Shown here one piece after another: positions 5,254-7,417 of a DNA stretch of 7,417 nt. Each line of letters begins with the position of its first letter. The first letter of the stretch is position 1. The DNA is taken from assembly GCA_900553135.1 (NCBI GenBank), contig USCO01000109.1, positions 1 to 7,417 on the forward strand. The letters are read 5' to 3'. The position numbers and the translations under genes are program-made. Origin of the DNA: an uncultured Eubacteriales bacterium. GTDB lineage: Bacteria; Bacillota; Clostridia; Oscillospirales; Oscillospiraceae. Below the pieces are notes generated by a model. That model was not told the DNA's origin. It did no database searches and saw only the letters and a list, made by a program, of their open reading frames with translations.

Positions 5254-6123
5254 ATGGATCTTTGTGATATCAACGAGATCAAAAAGCTTCTGGCCTCCCA
5301 TGGCTTCCGGTTCTCCAAGTCCATGGGCCAGAATTTTCTCATCGAGCACTGGGTCCCCCGGGATATCGCCGCTTCCTCCGGCGCCGGTCCTGGCGTGGGC
5401 GTGATGGAAGTGGGCCCCGGCATCGGCCCCCTGACCCGGGAGCTGTCCCTGCTGGCGGACAAGGTGGTCTCGGTGGAGCTGGACCGCTCTCTGCTGCCCA
5501 TCCTAGCCCAGACCCTTGCCGACCGCCCCAATGCGGAGATCTACCCCGGGGACATTCTGAAAACCGACATCCCCGCCCTGGTCCGGGAAAAGTTCTCTGG
5601 ACTCACCCCCATCGCCTGCGCCAACCTGCCCTACAATATCACCTCCCCCGCCATCACCGCCCTCATTGAGGCGGACTGCTTTCAGACCATTACGGTGATG
5701 ATCCAGCGGGAGGTGGCCCGGCGCATCTGTGCCGCGCCCGGCACCTCCGACTACGGCGCCTTCTCCGTGTTCTGCCAGTACCACACCGACCCGGAGATCC
5801 TCTTTGACGTGCCCCCCACCTGTTTTATCCCCGCTCCCAAGGTCACTTCCTCCGTGCTGCGCATGGTCCCCAAGGCTCCTCCTGCCGAGGTAGACGACCC
5901 CAAACACTTTTTCCTGGTGGTTCGGGCCGCGTTCGCCCAGCGGCGCAAAACTTTGCTGAATAGTTTAAGTTCCGTCTTGGGCGGTCAGTACACCAAGGAA
6001 CAGCTGGCATCCGCCATCCAGGCCTGCGGCTTGCCCGACAATATCCGGGGCGAGCGGCTGTCTATCGCCGACTTCGCCGCCCTTTCCAAGGCTTTGCGCC
6101 AGCTGGAACCCTGCGCCGGATAA
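5254..6123 (+). CDS. ksgA: 16S rRNA dimethyladenosine transferase (KsgA/RsmA)
   Basis: A 289-residue S-adenosylmethionine-dependent methylase that dimethylates the two adjacent adenines (E. coli A1518 and A1519) in the 3' terminal hairpin of 16S rRNA during small-subunit maturation. Motifs are complete: SKSMGQNFLI (21-30), the SAM-binding EVGPGIGPLT (52-61), the acidic VELD (74-77), GDILKTD (99-105), and the catalytic NLPYNITSPAI (124-134). Then come MIQREVARRI (149-158), FIPAPKVTSSV (191-201) and FAQRRKTLLNSL (227-238). The length matches the family (about 270-290). The ATG at 5254 has TGAGG 8 bases upstream and a promoter just before it. No strong terminator follows; only a five-pair hairpin (6135-6149) without a T tract is seen, so read-through towards pckA is possible. 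Confidence 0.97.
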   Translation: MDLCDINEIKKLLASHGFRFSKSMGQNFLIEHWVPRDIAASSGAGPGVGVMEVGPGIGPLTRELSLLADKVVSVELDRSLLPILAQTLADRPNAEIYPGDILKTDIPALVREKFSGLTPIACANLPYNITSPAITALIEADCFQTITVMIQREVARRICAAPGTSDYGAFSVFCQYHTDPEILFDVPPTCFIPAPKVTSSVLRMVPKAPPAEVDDPKHFFLVVRAAFAQRRKTLLNSLSSVLGGQYTKEQLASAIQACGLPDNIRGERLSIADFAALSKALRQLEPCAG

Positions 6124-6182
6124 CTTGGCAGAACATCCAGGCTTTGGATAGTAAAACAGCAATATGACCTATAACTAAAATG

Positions 6183-6200
6183 CAATTCCTAAAAGAATTG
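6183..6200. repeat. Inverted repeat overlapping the pckA -35 box
   Basis: CAATTC (6183-6188) and GAATTG (6195-6200) form a perfect 6-base inverted repeat around a 6-base centre. The right arm shares TTG with the -35 hexamer of the pckA promoter, the position of a repressor or activator site. No regulator family can be named from the motif alone. Confidence 0.4.
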
Positions 6201-6226
6201 ACTTTATTCCCAACTCCGTGTATTAT
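6198..6226 (+). promoter_or_regulatory. Promoter of pckA
   Basis: TTGACT (6198-6203), a 17-base spacer and TATTAT (6221-6226) form a good vegetative promoter. Predicted start is near 6233, giving a leader of about 77 bases. The leader holds two small possible stems: CTGC/GCAG (6248-6260) and GATCTT/AAGATC (6260-6285). Neither resembles a known riboswitch to me. Confidence 0.75.
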
Positions 6227-6309
6227 TATTAATGTTTTGGGACTTCTCTGCGTTGTGCAGATCTTGGTTTGCCCGCAGGAAGATCATTATAGAAAAGAGG
6301 TCATGCAAA

Positions 6310-7417
<1,108 letters not shown>

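Noticed and set aside
6135..6149. Hairpin ATCCA-GGCTT-TGGAT after ksgA as a terminator
   Set aside because: Only five pairs and no T tract follow, so it is too weak to call.

Overview
The window looks like chromosomal DNA from a GC-rich gut-type Clostridia, most likely the Oscillospiraceae (Flavonifractor/Lawsonibacter-like). This is inferred from protein flavour, strong GAGG-type ribosome binding sites, intrinsic hairpin terminators, a tRNA gene with an encoded CCA, an ATP-type PEP carboxykinase, and a sigma factor paired with a DUF4367-type membrane protein. No database search was possible. Gene content is mostly ordinary; no mobile element, CRISPR array or toxin/defence system is visible.

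Layout, left to right. (1) The C-terminal 53 codons of a YhcH/YjgK/YiaL-family protein on +, closed by a near-perfect terminator. (2) A sodium:alanine/glycine symporter (AgcS family) on +. (3) A segment of about 2 kb (1635-3720) with visibly lower GC and more mixed codon use. It holds a 236-base spacer with no clear gene, an unrecognised 140-residue membrane-anchored protein, then an overlapping pair: a sigma-70 family (ECF-like) sigma factor and its probable membrane-bound DUF4367 partner. (4) Convergent terminators, then tRNA-Ser(GGA) on - with a near-consensus promoter and an upstream A/T tract. (5) A single-domain old-yellow-enzyme family flavin oxidoreductase on -. It keeps a C-terminal four-cysteine cluster, but its active-site motif has His and Tyr exchanged relative to the usual order. 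(6) A compact divergent promoter region, then ksgA/rsmA on +. (7) A promoter region with an inverted repeat abutting the -35 box, then pckA on +, running off the right edge.

The genes do not form one pathway. The symporter, sigma/partner pair, tRNA, oxidoreductase, rRNA methylase and pckA are mostly separate transcription units, each with its own promoter or terminator. The one clear co-expressed pair is the sigma factor and DUF4367 gene, which share a TGATG junction.

The two observations most worth a second look are the abrupt codon-usage break in the last ~97 bases of pckA (assembly chimera or recombination mosaic) and the His/Tyr rearrangement in the oxidoreductase active site. pckA is the largest real gene at the right end, and it is open to the window edge.
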